Of a stretch of DNA of 64,000 nucleotides, positions 52,595 to 63,560 are shown one piece after another. A program made the translations under genes and the position numbers. The stretch is from Pseudeuparius sepicola (Eukaryota; Arthropoda; Insecta; Coleoptera; Anthribidae), in the NCBI GenBank assembly GCA_963920635.1, contig OY987298.1, positions 36,239,787 through 36,303,786 of the forward strand, given 5' to 3'. The notes below the pieces were generated by a model. It made no database searches, was not told the DNA's origin, and saw nothing but the letters and a program-made list of their open reading frames with translations. Position 1 is the stretch's first letter. Each line of letters starts with the position of its first letter.

Positions 52595-53640
52595 GGACTA
52601 CTGTACGCTAGACAATCATTTGTCTAATAAAGTGATGAAAAGCCGGAGAGTGAAGTTTGAAATTTCGAAATGCATAATTTGTGGTGGTGCTTGGTTAGTC
52701 CTTTAAATATCTAAATCAAGCTAGTTCCCAAGGCAGTGTAACGGTGTTAAGAAGACGAATTACTGTAGCAAACTTGATTTGGCGAGAACGCAGCCTTTGA
52801 GAGTTTAAGAATTTCCACTTTGTTTTGATTTTTTCCGATATTTTTTGTAAAATAAATGATTTTCAAGACTGTCAACATCGTCTTTAGCAGCTGATTGTAG
52901 TTCTGTGTTAATTATTTATATACTCTGTGGACTAGCCTATTCTCTATACATAAGATTTGAAATTATATTTGATTTTGTACAGAGAGCACTACTTTATATT
53001 GTAAATTGATACAGGTACTTTCATTGCGTGATATAATTGACATTAACTACATACTGAAGATTTGTTACTGTTAATGTGTAAATTATGTTAGGTACGTATG
53101 TCACTTAATTTCACCTTACTAGACTTAAAGTGCGTTTGTGATTTTATGTTTGTATTAAAAACTCTCGATTCGTATTTTTGATATTTTTTACTGCGCCTTT
53201 TTGTATGTATTTTATTTAACACTTATTTATTTATATAATCCTAAGCCATGCAACTCTTAAGAAAGCCATTCCAAATTGAGGAAGATAGTTGCATTTTCAC
53301 ACTGTGTATGTTAGTTGAATATTTGTATAAAGTTGTACAAATCTGAGATTTGCAACGCTCAACTTTTAAAAAAAATTCTCTAATGCTGATGAAAATTTTT
53401 TTAGGGTAAGCTGAAAGCAATTATGATGCAGAATGTAATCATAATAATGAATGTGTTTGGTAGGCTAGTTCTACGCAAATGAAAGATATATTGCAAATTA
53501 TAGAACTAGAATTATGTATTTGAGTGTAAGATATTTATAATAATTATATTTACTTATAAATGTAATTTTGTTTCATTTTCCATTAAACAAGTAATAAAGG
53601 GATCCAACCTAGGTTCATAAAGTAAATAAATATTAACTTT
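52595..53640 (+). other. tou: tou 3' untranslated region
   Basis: No coding frame follows the TGA. AATAAA hexamers occur at 52851-52856, 53593-53598 and near 53622, so a 3' UTR of about 0.3-1.05 kb with alternative polyadenylation is plausible. The stretch is AT-rich and largely free of the repeat families seen in the introns. The end is an estimate. Confidence 0.55.
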
Positions 53641-54359
53641 TCGGCAGGCACGTCATAAAATTTACGACAAATGACCAAAATCGTCTCCCCTACACTTATT
53701 ACTCAGCTGTGGGCCCTGAGCTCCCATCCATTCCAAGATCAGTCTCTCTCTAAATTCCAGGCAGAAGGGTGTGCACAGAGGTGTTTGTTATCAATAGATA
53801 TTTTGTAAAGTTTCAGTTGAGCATAACGCACCATTTCGTGTAAGTATATTACATATATTATCTTCTCTCATTTTTTTGCACTTATATATCGTTCCATTCA
53901 GAGCTCAATGTGTTTTTGCATTTTACATATTACTCAATAATGGCTCACAGGCTGCCTACGCAAAAGAGTTGGGCTCTTAACCTGGGAAGAGAAGAAGGAA
54001 TCCTTTCAAAACACGGTGTGTGTTGATCATATGTATTGGAGAAGAAAACATCTTTAGCATCAATGAAGTAGCTGTTGCCAATCATTTTACAGTTATCGGT
54101 TTTGTAAGAACTTCCCAACGTATTTTTTGTAGTACCTACTAAACTAACTCTTCTATTAACGAAAATACTCATAACTATAACTTCAAACGTTGTACACACT
54201 CTTTGGATGATTTGAAACTTTGGGGCTTTTGCAGTAAATTTTGGGTTATAAAATTTAGGATAAAAATACAATGATAATTTGTGCCACCAACCAAGTAAAA
54301 AGTAACCCTGATCACAGTTCAGATTCAAGGATTTTCACTGGATAGGATGGGATGATGTT

Positions 54360-54540
54360 GATAGGATTTTAGTATCATTAAGCAAGACTTGGTGCCCCGT
54401 GTCCAGAAAATGCTCGGCAAGTGCAGATTGGCCGGGTTAACGTAACCCTATAAACCGTTCATGTTCTTTAACATGCGTTGATACAGTACACCTGGTTTCT
54501 CCAATATATACTTGTCCAGGTTTTTTTATAGGACTAATGT
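54360..54540 (-). pseudogene. Penelope-like GIY-YIG endonuclease fragment
   Basis: Minus frame reads PGQVYIGETRCTVSTHVKEH, ERFIGLR, a stop, then QSALAEHFLDTGHQVLLND. YIGET and the EHFxxTGH block are GIY-YIG motifs of Penelope-like elements. The internal stop shows decay. Confidence 0.7.
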
Positions 54541-54640
54541 CATCGTCAGATTTAAATTGGTTTTGTATAAAAGTAATGACTGAGGTAAAGAAAGAAAGAA
54601 CCATGAGGGATATTGTGTCTCATAGGCTTGCAAGCATATA

Positions 54641-55332
54641 CAGTGCCCGCCAAAAAGTTGGAACCATATGGGAATTTTTCTTATTTTTGGGCTAAGATGA
54701 AACTACTCTGTGGCGATCATCTCTGCTTCCAAAAAGATTTGAAATGAAATCATTAAAAGTCGTGATGTCATTTGACATAGGTATACCTCTCAAAAATGAC
54801 ATTTAATCAAATAAATAGCCAAAATACGCTTTATTTGTGATTTTAACGAAAAAAGTTATTTGAAAAGTTGCTTTTTTATTTTACCCCTATGTGCCAATTT
54901 TCAGACAAAAATTCTGACAATGATAAATTTTTGAAACTAGCCGATTACGACCCAAAAAGGGTCCATAACTAAAAAATATCACGTTTGGATGATAGGCAAA
55001 CATTTCTAAGGCACCCAAAAAAATGAAATTTATTAGTTTTTATATATTTTTTTCAAAAAATCAAAATTTTATTCATTGTCTGAAATTTGCACATATGGCA
55101 ACTCCAAGCAACTTTTTTAAATATTTTTTCTCGATAAAATCATAAATAAAGTGTAAAGCGTATTTTGGCCATTTATATAATTAAATGTCATTTTTGACAA
55201 GTATGTCAAATAACGTCACGGTTTTTATTGATCTCATTTCGAATCTTTGATGATGATCGCCCCAGAGTAGTTTCATCTTAGCCCAAAAATAAAAAAAAAT
55301 CCCATATGTTTCCAACTTTTTGGCGGGCACTG
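54641..55332. mobile_element. foldback element, CAGTGCCCGCC subfamily
   Basis: The ends CAGTGCCCGCCAAAAAGTTG and their reverse complement enclose arms of about 260-300 bp with shared GATGATCGCC-type and TTAGCCCAAAAATAA words. The ends align with CAGTGTCCTCCAAAAAGTTC of the 21438 element, so both belong to one superfamily. No ORF. Confidence 0.7.
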
Positions 55333-56069
55333 TTTTAAAGGAGCCATAGATAGTTAGAAGCATTGTTGAAACCGTCCGCAAAAAAAAACCTGCTACACCA
55401 ACTTTCAAACTTTAATTTTGAATCGAAAACAATTAAAACAGATAAATTGTAATGTCATACAATATTCTTAGGGCTTGATACTGTCATTTACTTTAAAATA
55501 ATTCATGAAGATTATACAATCCACATAAACTAGCAAGCATTCGTTGCAGCTCACCAAAGAGTGCCTATTGCAAAACTAATATGTGGTTCAGTGAGCATTT
55601 GAGCAAAAAGCAATTATGATAATATTATTATTTACAATTATTTCAGTATCACAAAATGTTCCGCAAAGTTGGTATTATAGAAAACAAGAAAAAGGCAATG
55701 AAGAGGCCTTATAGAATAAATGGAGACTAAATCAATAAAGTAACATCTGCGGGAATGATATAATATAAGGTAGGTACATAGCCGATATTAAATAACTAGG
55801 TATGTACATACTTATATACTTAATAAAATAATATTATTTTTTAGACTAAAAAATTAACTTAAATTCCTAATGCAGAGCCACCAAGAACTATATTTTGGAT
55901 GATATATAAAAAGCAAAAAAATTATGTTGCAGCAATGGCGAATACTTTATTGGAATTGGACAAATAGATGTAAATAAAAACCAGAGCGTAGGCTTCATAG
56001 AAGATTTTGGTTTGGCTATTGTTCGGATATAGTTCGGATATATTTTCTAAATTATTTATTCTTTACAAT

Positions 56070-56112
56070 GAACCAAGCTTTCGGCCATATTTTTGGCCTT
56101 CGTCAGGGTATT
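56070..56112 (-). ncRNA. hammerhead-like ribozyme core, minus strand
   Basis: The minus strand reads CTGACGA (56106-56100), then stem II GGCC/GGCC closing an eight-base loop, then GAAA (56082-56079) and GC. This is a textbook order CTGANGA, stem II, GAAA with a 4-bp stem II. Penelope-like terminal regions are known to carry hammerheads, and Penelope debris lies 1.5 kb upstream. The cleavage-site strand was not resolved. Confidence 0.45.
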
Positions 56113-56203
56113 GAGATGAATATTAAAAAGTTATGGTTCTAATGGATATAAACTTCCAAAAATGGAATAAAGTGTTATGTAAAAATTTTTGTTGTTGTTT
56201 TTA

Positions 56204-56472
56204 CAGTTGTACCACCATACATCTTGGAAGTCTTGCTGGTGTAGTTCCTCACATACGAATCTCTCGTTCGACCCCCGGCGCTGACAGAAAATCCTTTTTA
56301 ATTTTTCTGAAATGATGTCCGACTTTCTTTCTTTCATGTCCATTGGTCTACGTCCTATACGTATGAAAGTTGTTCTCCATTTCCATTTTCATTTTCAATC
56401 ATTCCTTACGAGAGATTCGTATGTGAGGGACTACATCAGGAAGACTTCCAAGATGTATGGTGGTACAACTGT
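56204..56472. mobile_element. foldback with a SINE piece between its arms
   Basis: ACAGTTGTACCACCATACAT (about 56203-56222) through CGAATCTCTCG pairs with the reverse complement at 56410-56472. The arms are about 63 bp. Between them lies TTCGACCCCCGGCGCTGACA and its downstream sequence, the same body as the tRNA-Ala-like SINE at 56607-56735. Confidence 0.6.
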
Positions 56473-56606
56473 ATCTAACGTCAAGGTTGTGTCTATTAGT
56501 CTGGTGTGTTCCGGAGGAAATTGGAGAGTATTTTCTGTGGTACAGCGCGAACGAAAGGTTTCTCGGTTCGGCTACTATACAAACAGACCGACTTAATTTC
56601 AACGGT

Positions 56607-56735
56607 TCAGCGTAGTGCAGTGGTAGAACGTTCACCTAGCAAGCGAGAGGTTCCGGGTTCGACCCCCGGCACTGACAGAAAATCCTTTTTAATTTTTCTG
56701 AAATGATGTCCGACTTTCTTTCTTTCATATATAAT
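56607..56735 (+). repeat. tRNA-Ala-derived SINE
   Basis: 56607-56676 resembles tRNA-Ala(AGC): D-arm GTGCAGTGGTAGAAC, anticodon loop CTAGCAA, T-arm CCGGGTTCGACCCCCGG with a perfect 5-bp stem, and a mostly pairing acceptor. Mismatches in the acceptor and anticodon stems argue against a working tRNA. The body after it (AGAAAATCC...TCTTTCAT) is repeated at 56278-56335, so this is a SINE. Confidence 0.6.
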
Positions 56736-57770
56736 TTTGGCTGAAATACGCGTTATTGTACTTCATTGATATAATAAATACAGCCGTTATTAAAGAAGAT
56801 CTATTATTATATTTTCCAAATTAAAGAAAAGCTCCAATAAGACACTTGCCAAATTAAGAACTACCTATAGTTTATCTTAGCATTTGTTTTGTGTTAATAA
56901 GGGCACAGGTAAATAAATCTTGGCTTAAAATAACAGATATATAAATGGTGGTTTCATTTGAAATGCGGCGTTTTTTGCTCAGAAAGAATAGAAGTTCGTT
57001 AAAACTTTTTTTCCGTGCGCTTTTTCCGTGTGCTGTTTCCGTGCATTGGTCTGAAAAACCTATTTTACATTATTACTAATACAGATGAAAATTAGGTGTT
57101 TTCAAAGAAGTATAATAAAAAAAGTATGCCCTATGTACCACGCTTGTAAACAGCAATATACAAAAGTGACAAAAATGACACCCGCCTACAATGTTTTTAT
57201 GTAATCGTGACATTCAATAAACTGTAATTATTTAAACACGGAACAAAAAAGTATTTTTATTTTTCCAGCCAAAGTATTAAGTCAGTGAAAAAATAACAAG
57301 AGTAAAAAGTTTCTAAATTTCTATATTCTGTAAAAAAGACTGAATGGGTGTTTTGGCTTTCTACCCTTAGGATGCATAGAGTGCAAAAAGTAATTCTACC
57401 GTAAAGTGTCTTTAAGTTCTTATATTCAACCATTTTTGAGAAAATAATCAAAACCAATTTTTGTATCCTTCTTAAGGTTGGAATAACTTTGCACGAGGCT
57501 TAAATCGAAAATTTTTACATGAAAGACTCCCCTGAACACTTTTTCCACATATTTGCATATTATATAACGCAACGCCCTGTAGATTTAGTCAACAGTAATT
57601 ACAAATTTAATGACAAATATGTTCAGTTTCTAATTAAAACCTGGAGATATCTTCAATTTTTGACCTCTTATTTCTGACTCACCCGGTTGTTTGCATGTTA
57701 TGGCGCTAGAGTAAAAAAGTTTTCTTGAAATCGGCATTAAAATGTCCCAAAATCGTCATTAAAAGCACAG

Positions 57771-57807
57771 AAATCGTACAATAATGTAGCCCATTATTGT
57801 ACGATTT
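57771..57807. repeat. 37-bp perfect hairpin
   Basis: AAATCGTACAATAATG, a 5-base loop, then its exact reverse complement. It could be an ultra-short foldback or a structured RNA. Confidence 0.6.
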
Positions 57808-58080
57808 TTTCAATAAGTAGGCCTTGGCGAGATGTAAACATCAAACGTCAGACGCGGAGAAATCGCCCGTCAAAAGTGACCAAATATTCAAAACCCGGCC
57901 GATAAAGGCTCATTTAACTTTTCGTACACATTGAGAAATTGTTTCCTATAGAAGCGCAATCCTTCAGTATACATATTTTAGTAAATTTGAAAATCAATAG
58001 ATTTGTTGTGTAGGCGCACAAGAAGCAGCAGTTTGGTTTTTCTGTCAGAAGGTGCCGTACATCATTATAGTTGTCCTAGG

Positions 58081-58140
58081 TAGAGCGATCGGTAAAGTCA
58101 AGCAACGCCGCGCGTAGTCGGTTCGTGGACGGGTGATCCC
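58081..58140 (+). repeat. 5S rRNA-derived segment (SINE3-like)
   Basis: GATCGGTAAAGTCAAGCAACG and GGACGGGTGATCC follow the 5S rRNA internal promoter (box A AAGTTAAGCAACG and box C GGATGGGTGACC) in order and at the right spacing. The 5' third of 5S is not clearly present and T-rich DNA follows. A 5S-derived SINE or pseudogene is likely. Confidence 0.5.
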
Positions 58141-58201
58141 TTTTATTATTATTTTCTTGCCTAATATAACATTTTTTTTCCGATTTCAAGAAAAATATAA
58201 T

Positions 58202-58321
58202 ATGTACCTCGGCACTGAAGTTCTTTTTATGACTCATGTGGTTTATTTGCCTCGGCCAGAGGCCTCAGCAAGTAAACTCCACATGAGTCATAAAAAGTTG
58301 AACTTCAGTGCCTTGGTACAT
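58202..58321. mobile_element. 120-bp foldback MITE
   Basis: ATGTACCTCGGCACTGAAGT through ATGACTCATGTGG pairs with CCACATGAGTCAT through GGTACAT. The arms are about 50 bp with a GGCCTCG-rich loop. No ORF. Confidence 0.65.
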
Positions 58322-59589
58322 AAATAACTATTTCTTATGCAACCGGCAACAATTATATTGAAATATCGAAGGAAGTTTCACTGAAACCAAAATACATATT
58401 AATTTGTGTTGTCCTTTTAATTTAAAATAAAGGCAGTTTATTCTTGATCGCATTTCATGTTTTTGGATTTTTTGGACACCCTGTATAAAAAAAATCGAAA
58501 ATTCTCTTCGTGGACCATATTTTTTCGAGAAGCAGAAACTTATCAAGAATGACTTTTTGTCGAAAAATTAAATTTTTGGTCCATTTGTCCTCTTGGGATG
58601 TCTATCCGTGGACATACTGTATACGGGTATAGGAATTTTATTTCCCGTATTATCTAAAATGACAATTATTTCTGCCACTGTCTGGAAAAATAGTTCCAAG
58701 CCTTCTCACCTGAATGAAAAATGCAAAGAAATTTTCTTAAATATCTCGAAGACGGGTAGTTTTTGGTATAGAATGTTATTTACATAAAATGTGGGGCTTG
58801 GACGCTGGCATCCAACAAACTATAGAAATATGGGTAATTCCATTTGAAAAAAATAAGTTATTGCTGTTTGAAATTATCTGATTTTGAGAGCCTGTTATGA
58901 ACACACTGTATACAGTACTTTTACGCACTAGTGCAGAAAAGTGACTTTTAAACTAAAATGCGTGCGGAAAAGTGTCTTACTTTTCCGCACGCTTGTAGAA
59001 AAAATAGTGTTCCTAACTCTTGCGGAAAGTGTCTTTTCCACACTCGATTTCTTGGCTGAACGCTACTGCAATCGCGTGCGGCAAAGTGGCACTTTCCGCA
59101 CTTGTTAGGAAATATACTATTTCAGATTCCAAGCTCTCAGTGTCACAATTAGGTATAATTAATTGCATTTTTTTTCAAAATAGAAAAATCAAGAAAATAT
59201 TCTTGGTTTCCCTTTAAAATGTCACTATTTTCTTTAAATCTGTTCTTCAGCTCCATAACAATCCTATCAATTATAGGAATAAATATTTTAATTTTAAATA
59301 ATTATTAGTGTTTGTCTCAAACTCAAAATTTTCTTCAAAAGAATAGCTACCTTCTGAAATAAGGAAAGATTCATTTTTTTTGAATTGTTTTTGGTCTGTT
59401 GCTTTTAAAATCCGATTTAATTTCAATATTACTGTGAAGGGCAATGGAGCGCTAGCCTCTTTAAAAACCGAATTAAAGTGTAGATCACTGTAATCTTTAC
59501 CAAAAGTTGTTTCATTTATTTTACGCGTCGAATTTAGTAGGTCTGTTTTAACAAAATTATTAATAAAATATTTGGCAGGGCGGGCCATT

Positions 59590-59616
59590 GGGGGGGGGGG
59601 GCTTGGGGGGGGGGAG
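59590..59616 (+). repeat. long G-runs, quadruplex-prone
   Basis: About 12 consecutive G at 59590-59601 and about 10 at 59605-59614, separated by CTT, with C-rich words close behind. Prone to G-quadruplex formation and to length errors in assembly. On the minus strand it codes for Pro-rich residues in a 134-codon frame (59675-59271) that I do not recognise. Confidence 0.5.
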
Positions 59617-60266
59617 GCTGCTCCCCCTGCTCCCCCCTGTCTACGTCCCGGTGTATAATGAATATCAGTAGCCAAAACAAAAGCAACCTATAAAATTAAG
59701 TATTACATCTGGCTGGGAACTTTATTATTATTCCTAAATTAATGTTAAGTGATCCAAATATTTATTATTATTAATTCAAAACTTGATATCATTAGAATTA
59801 TGAAAACAAAAGGAATCTAGAAACCAGAAATCTATGGGGTGTATCAAAAAACCAAGTGAAGTTCACTTTTTTGTTATTAGATTGTACAATCGTTACAAAT
59901 TGTTAATTATTTTAAGACTGATGTTTATTACATGTTGATGTTTATTACATGTTTATTACATGTTGAGACAAACTTAAAAAATCAAGATTCGAATTTCAAA
60001 TTCTGAATTATGGGCTTTATTTTGGTTAAAACTGTCTAAAGTAATAAATGGTTATGATCCAGGATTTACTAATGAACTAATTTTGCCAAGAATCAGAATA
60101 TTTTTTTATAAAGATTTACTTGTCGTGGTAAAGTCAATAATAAAATTTGCTCAATTTTATCCGTGGACACATTGTATATCCAACAATAAGGCACATGTTT
60201 TAATCTGGTTATTATCTATGTCTGTTTGACATTATCAAGTTTAACTTTGAAAATAAAAACCTTGTT

Positions 60267-60407
60267 ATGGAAAAAATATCAAGGCTCGGTTTTCGTAGAT
60301 TTTTAAATCCATTGATAGCGAATCCAAGGTGCATTTTTTTAAGGCAGAAGTCTGATAAATCTGAGAAGTCTGAGAAATCTGCTGCTTGCGGAGGAGGTGG
60401 CATCAAG
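60267..60407 (+). CDS. SdhA-like exon 1: start and presequence
   Basis: ATG at 60267-60269; donor AAG|GTAAGC at 60408. It encodes 47 residues beginning MEKISRLGFRRFLNPL, rich in Arg and hydrophobic residues and nearly free of acidic residues at first, as expected for a mitochondrial presequence. A KSEKSEKS low-complexity run and GGGGIK follow. It joins in phase 0 to the exon at 61684, which carries the recognisable flavoprotein sequence. No other start is visible. Assigned to SdhA only through that junction. Confidence 0.6.
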
Positions 60408-60610
60408 GTAAGCAAAATTATTAATAAAATTTTACACCTTTATCTTCTTAAAGAATTCAGTTTCCTACCAGTTGCTTATCTGTGACAAAGTTTCCGCTGG
60501 CTATTTTTTAGTTCTTTGATTGGTTGGATGACAACAAGTAAATAAAAACAAATTAAATATTATTTACTTAAATTCCCAGCAATGAGAATATATTATTACA
60601 GGGATATATA

Positions 60611-60938
60611 CAGGGTGAATCTTTGACCTGTACAAAAATTTTAACCAGTGGTAAAATTGAAATAAGTTTTTTTAATAAACTCAAAAATAAAATTCCGTTT
60701 TTCCATGACATTTTTGGAACCGCTGACCTTGCTCCTTGTTCTACCGACTATCATAATTTAAAACCTGCAATGTTGCCACACTTCTTTAAAAATCGGAATT
60801 TTATTTTAAAATATTAAATATTTCTAACAATTAACAATTTTCAGAAATTTCAAATTTTCAAATAATTTCATAGGCGTGTTCCAGAGATTTAATTTTAACT
60901 TTAGTTAAAATGTGTGTACCGGTCAAAGACTCACGGTT
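60611..60938. mobile_element. 328-bp TIR element in SdhA-like intron 1
   Basis: CAGGGTGAATCTTTGACC at the left, after TA, and GGTCAAAGACTCAC at the right form imperfect inverted repeats, with TTTTAAC/GTTAAAA words just inside. Same CAGGGTG end type as the long-TIR elements. Confidence 0.5.
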
Positions 60939-60959
60939 TAATTTATTATTTATTTAATG

Positions 60960-61080
60960 TAGTTTTCCTTTTTTTAATTTCCAGAAATATTGTTTCCGCT
61001 TTTTTTATGCGCTTAATTTCTTCTGGAATTTTATTGTATTTATTATACCTGTACAAATCAATAAAATCTTTATTTTTTGA
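60960..61080 (-). pseudogene. LINE C-terminal fragment
   Basis: The minus frame reads YNKYNKIPEEIKRIKKAETI, then FLEIKKGK, aligning with LYNKIPKEIKCIRNTTRF and KLKKLFLEKK at the end of the LINE copy 8745-9485. A short decayed piece of a related element. Confidence 0.45.
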
Positions 61081-61683
61081 GATATTCGTCTAAACATTTT
61101 TTTTTACTGAAAGGTTTTCAAAACTAGCTTCTTTTAACCTTCCTATTGATGCCAAATGCAAATCTAGAGTCGGCTACGATTTTTTTATGCCTCCGATTTT
61201 CACTAAAACCATTATTTAACGTTTTTTTATTTAAAATCTGACACAAAAGCGCGTTAATCAGGAAAACTCCCATAAACAAAATTTTAACAAAAAAAGGGAT
61301 TTCATTTTGCAGGGTACCAAAATTGAGCAAAATAGGAATTTTAAAGGCATCTGGCATGCCAAGTATGGCATGGAATTAGGTACCTCAAAACAGTTGAATG
61401 GTCAACAGGACCACTCAAAGTGTTGGTGTGCAAAGATCTAATACGAAATAAAGATTTTACGGATTTGTATGGTACTTCTCCCGTATGTACAGCATAAGAG
61501 AACCACAAAAATTTATTTTCTCCCTTACTTTTAAATAAAACGTAAAATATACGTACACTTAAATATATTATGAAAAAACAAAGAAAAAATCTGTAAAACT
61601 TTTTAGGTTTTTAGAAAAATGCCTCAATGTCTTTCATTTTGGGTGCTACCTTGAGTAACGTAATGACACATTGCATTTTCCAG

Positions 61684-61817
61684 GGAAAGTATCCGATTAT
61701 CAATCACAAGTACGACTGTGTAATTGTCGGTGCTGGAGGAGCCGGTCTGAGAGCAGCGGTTGGTCTAGTAAAATATGGATTTAAGACGGCTTGCCTCACA
61801 AAATTATTCCCCACTAG
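61684..61817 (+). CDS. succinate dehydrogenase flavoprotein (SdhA)-like exon 2
   Basis: Acceptor TTTTCCAG ends at 61683; donor AG|GTAAGT at 61818. It encodes [19 protein letters not shown], then [17 protein letters not shown] and TKLFPTR. The GAGGAG run is the Rossmann dinucleotide-binding loop for FAD, and LFPTR precedes the SHTVAAQGG block of SdhA, which must lie past 64000. The product oxidises succinate in complex II on the inner mitochondrial membrane. Several positions differ from usual insect SdhA (CVIVGAGG for AVVVGAGG; VKYGF for VAEGF), so this may be a divergent paralogue. Confidence 0.82.
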
Positions 61818-62084
61818 GTAAGTAAAGGCATGTAAAGTAACATAGATCTTAATATTGTAAAGCCGAGTAAAGTAAATATGTAAGGATATACGGAATCTCA
61901 TCGGGTGCAATAGGAGCAGATAACGACACCAAGGAATCAAACTGCGAATTTAAGCTTTTTAGTGAGAGAAAATTTTTGAAAATTCGTTGGCATTAGTTTC
62001 TTACATCTTTATGGATTGATATTGGCCATGGGCCGCAATTTTGTTGGTGACATCTACCATAAAAACGAGTTCTATACTAATATA

Positions 62085-62400
62085 CTAAGCGAACCCAAAG
62101 GGTGAGGTCCGCCAGAGCGGCACCGTCGCAATGATAAAGGCCCGCCAGCTGGCGACGCGAAACGTCACTACGTCATCACAGCGACGTAGCTTTTTGTAGT
62201 TGTTTACCTACGTTTAGTTGTCTGTCGAGTTCCCTGCTTTAAAGAACGTTTGTTGTGTTTATTGTGTTTTGGGCTGTGTTTTTTAGTAATATAAGACGTG
62301 GAGTTTTGTTAATACGGTGGAAAAACAGCAGTGATTCAGAATAAAGTGATTAAAATTCAATTTTACGTGATTAAAATTCAATTTTAAGTATCCAGATTTT
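62085..62400 (+). repeat. dispersed repeat shared with 13415-13690
   Basis: Same ordered blocks as the 13415-13690 copy: GCCAGCTGGCGACGCG, GTCACTACGTCATCACAGCG, AGCTTTTTGTAGTTGTTTA, GTTTGTTGTGTTTATTGTG. It lies in the second intron of the SdhA-like gene. Its 3' side runs into GATTTTAATC-rich sequence that recurs at 63935-64000. Confidence 0.55.
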
Positions 62401-62831
62401 AATAATGATTTTATTAAAAAATCGCTTTGAATAAAATCATGATTTTAATCACGTTTTTAATCAACTGATTTAAATCATCTCAACCCTGGTAGGTACCTAG
62501 GGCGCTGATCCCGGCAACCCACGCTTTTAAGGAGTAGCTGGATGTGCCGGAGATACAACTAAAAAACCGAACTTCGAGTTTTCATTCTCGATTTGATTTT
62601 GAAGGTCATTTGCGCCTAAACGTTTAGAGCTACAATACCCTACCTTGCGCCAATCGACGCAGCGGCACGAGATGTTTAAGCAACGGTGAAATCAGACCTC
62701 TGAAAAATTAACTGCGCGCGTGGTGAATATTCGTCCGAGCTCCGATCAAATCGAAGCGTCCCAGATTTTCGGGGGGCCAACCCCTTTGATAACCGAAATT
62801 TAACCATTTCGCAAAAAAAATAAATAAAATT

Positions 62832-63165
62832 GGCCGGAAACAGGTTTATGCTACGCAGTTTGGCCCGTAGAAATCGAAAATTCTAAATGCCCGGCAAGCG
62901 CACTTTTCTGAAAATCGCCTAAATTTCCTAAAATGTCAACTTTTTAAACGTGCTCGGGAGGACTCCAAAACCAGCCTATCCGACGTAAATTGACCCGGAT
63001 CCGGCCTCCAAATTCCTCTAAAAAATTTCCAAATGCCTGGCCAGCGCACTTTTTTGAATTTCCGAAAATATTAAGCTGCCCCGAAAATAGGTCTTTCCGA
63101 CGTAGTTCGACCCGTAGATGTCGGAAATAAAGGTTAAATTCGATTTCGTCCAGTCGTTTCCGAGA
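62832..63165. repeat. decayed tandem repeat, about 115-bp unit, three copies
   Basis: Three diverged units share a CTACGCAGTTTGGCCCGTAG-like block and an AATGCCCGGCAAGCGCACTT-like block (near 62850, 62970 and 63095). GC content is higher than in the surroundings. No gene. Confidence 0.45.
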
Positions 63166-63560
63166 ATTTCGTATTCGATGTCCAAAATTGTCCAAAACCT
63201 CCTAAATGGAGGGGTCGAATTTTCAAAAAAATTATTTGCCCGAAACCGGTGAGCCCTATGCCCTATAAAAAAGTGAAAAATTATCGATTTTTTAGATGCA
63301 TAATGATTTTTTTGATTTTGCTAAATCTATTGTTGGCTAGTTTTTATTAACATGCATCTTCGTTAACTGCTTTACTGCTTAGGTATATCTTGTTTCGTCA
63401 AACGGAAAAATATTTTTAAGCATGAAAGTAAAGTATAGAGTAGTAAAGTAGGTACTTCTTATTTCTTATACATACTTCACATGTCATTTTACCCACAATA
63501 AACCACAATAAAGTCATAAACAATATTCAATTTTTACTTTCAGATTCAGATTTTTTCAGG

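Larger units (their letters stand above)
53641..60266. other. space between tou and the SdhA-like gene
   Basis: No host gene recognised. Contains Penelope debris, foldbacks, a hammerhead-like core, SINEs, hairpins and G-runs listed separately. 58918-59110 repeats a GCGGAAAAGTG word several times in both orientations. 58475-58488 holds a GGACACCCTGTATA end of a CAGGGTGTCC-type element. A promoter for the SdhA-like gene was not identified. Confidence 0.5.

Noticed and set aside
56607..56676. A functional tRNA-Ala gene
   Set aside because: The T-arm is perfect, but there are mismatches in acceptor and anticodon stems and the downstream body is repeated nearby, fitting a SINE better.
59271..59675. 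134-codon minus frame with Pro/Gly run as a gene
   Set aside because: The start lies in a G-run prone to length error and no domain is recognised. Left as unassigned.
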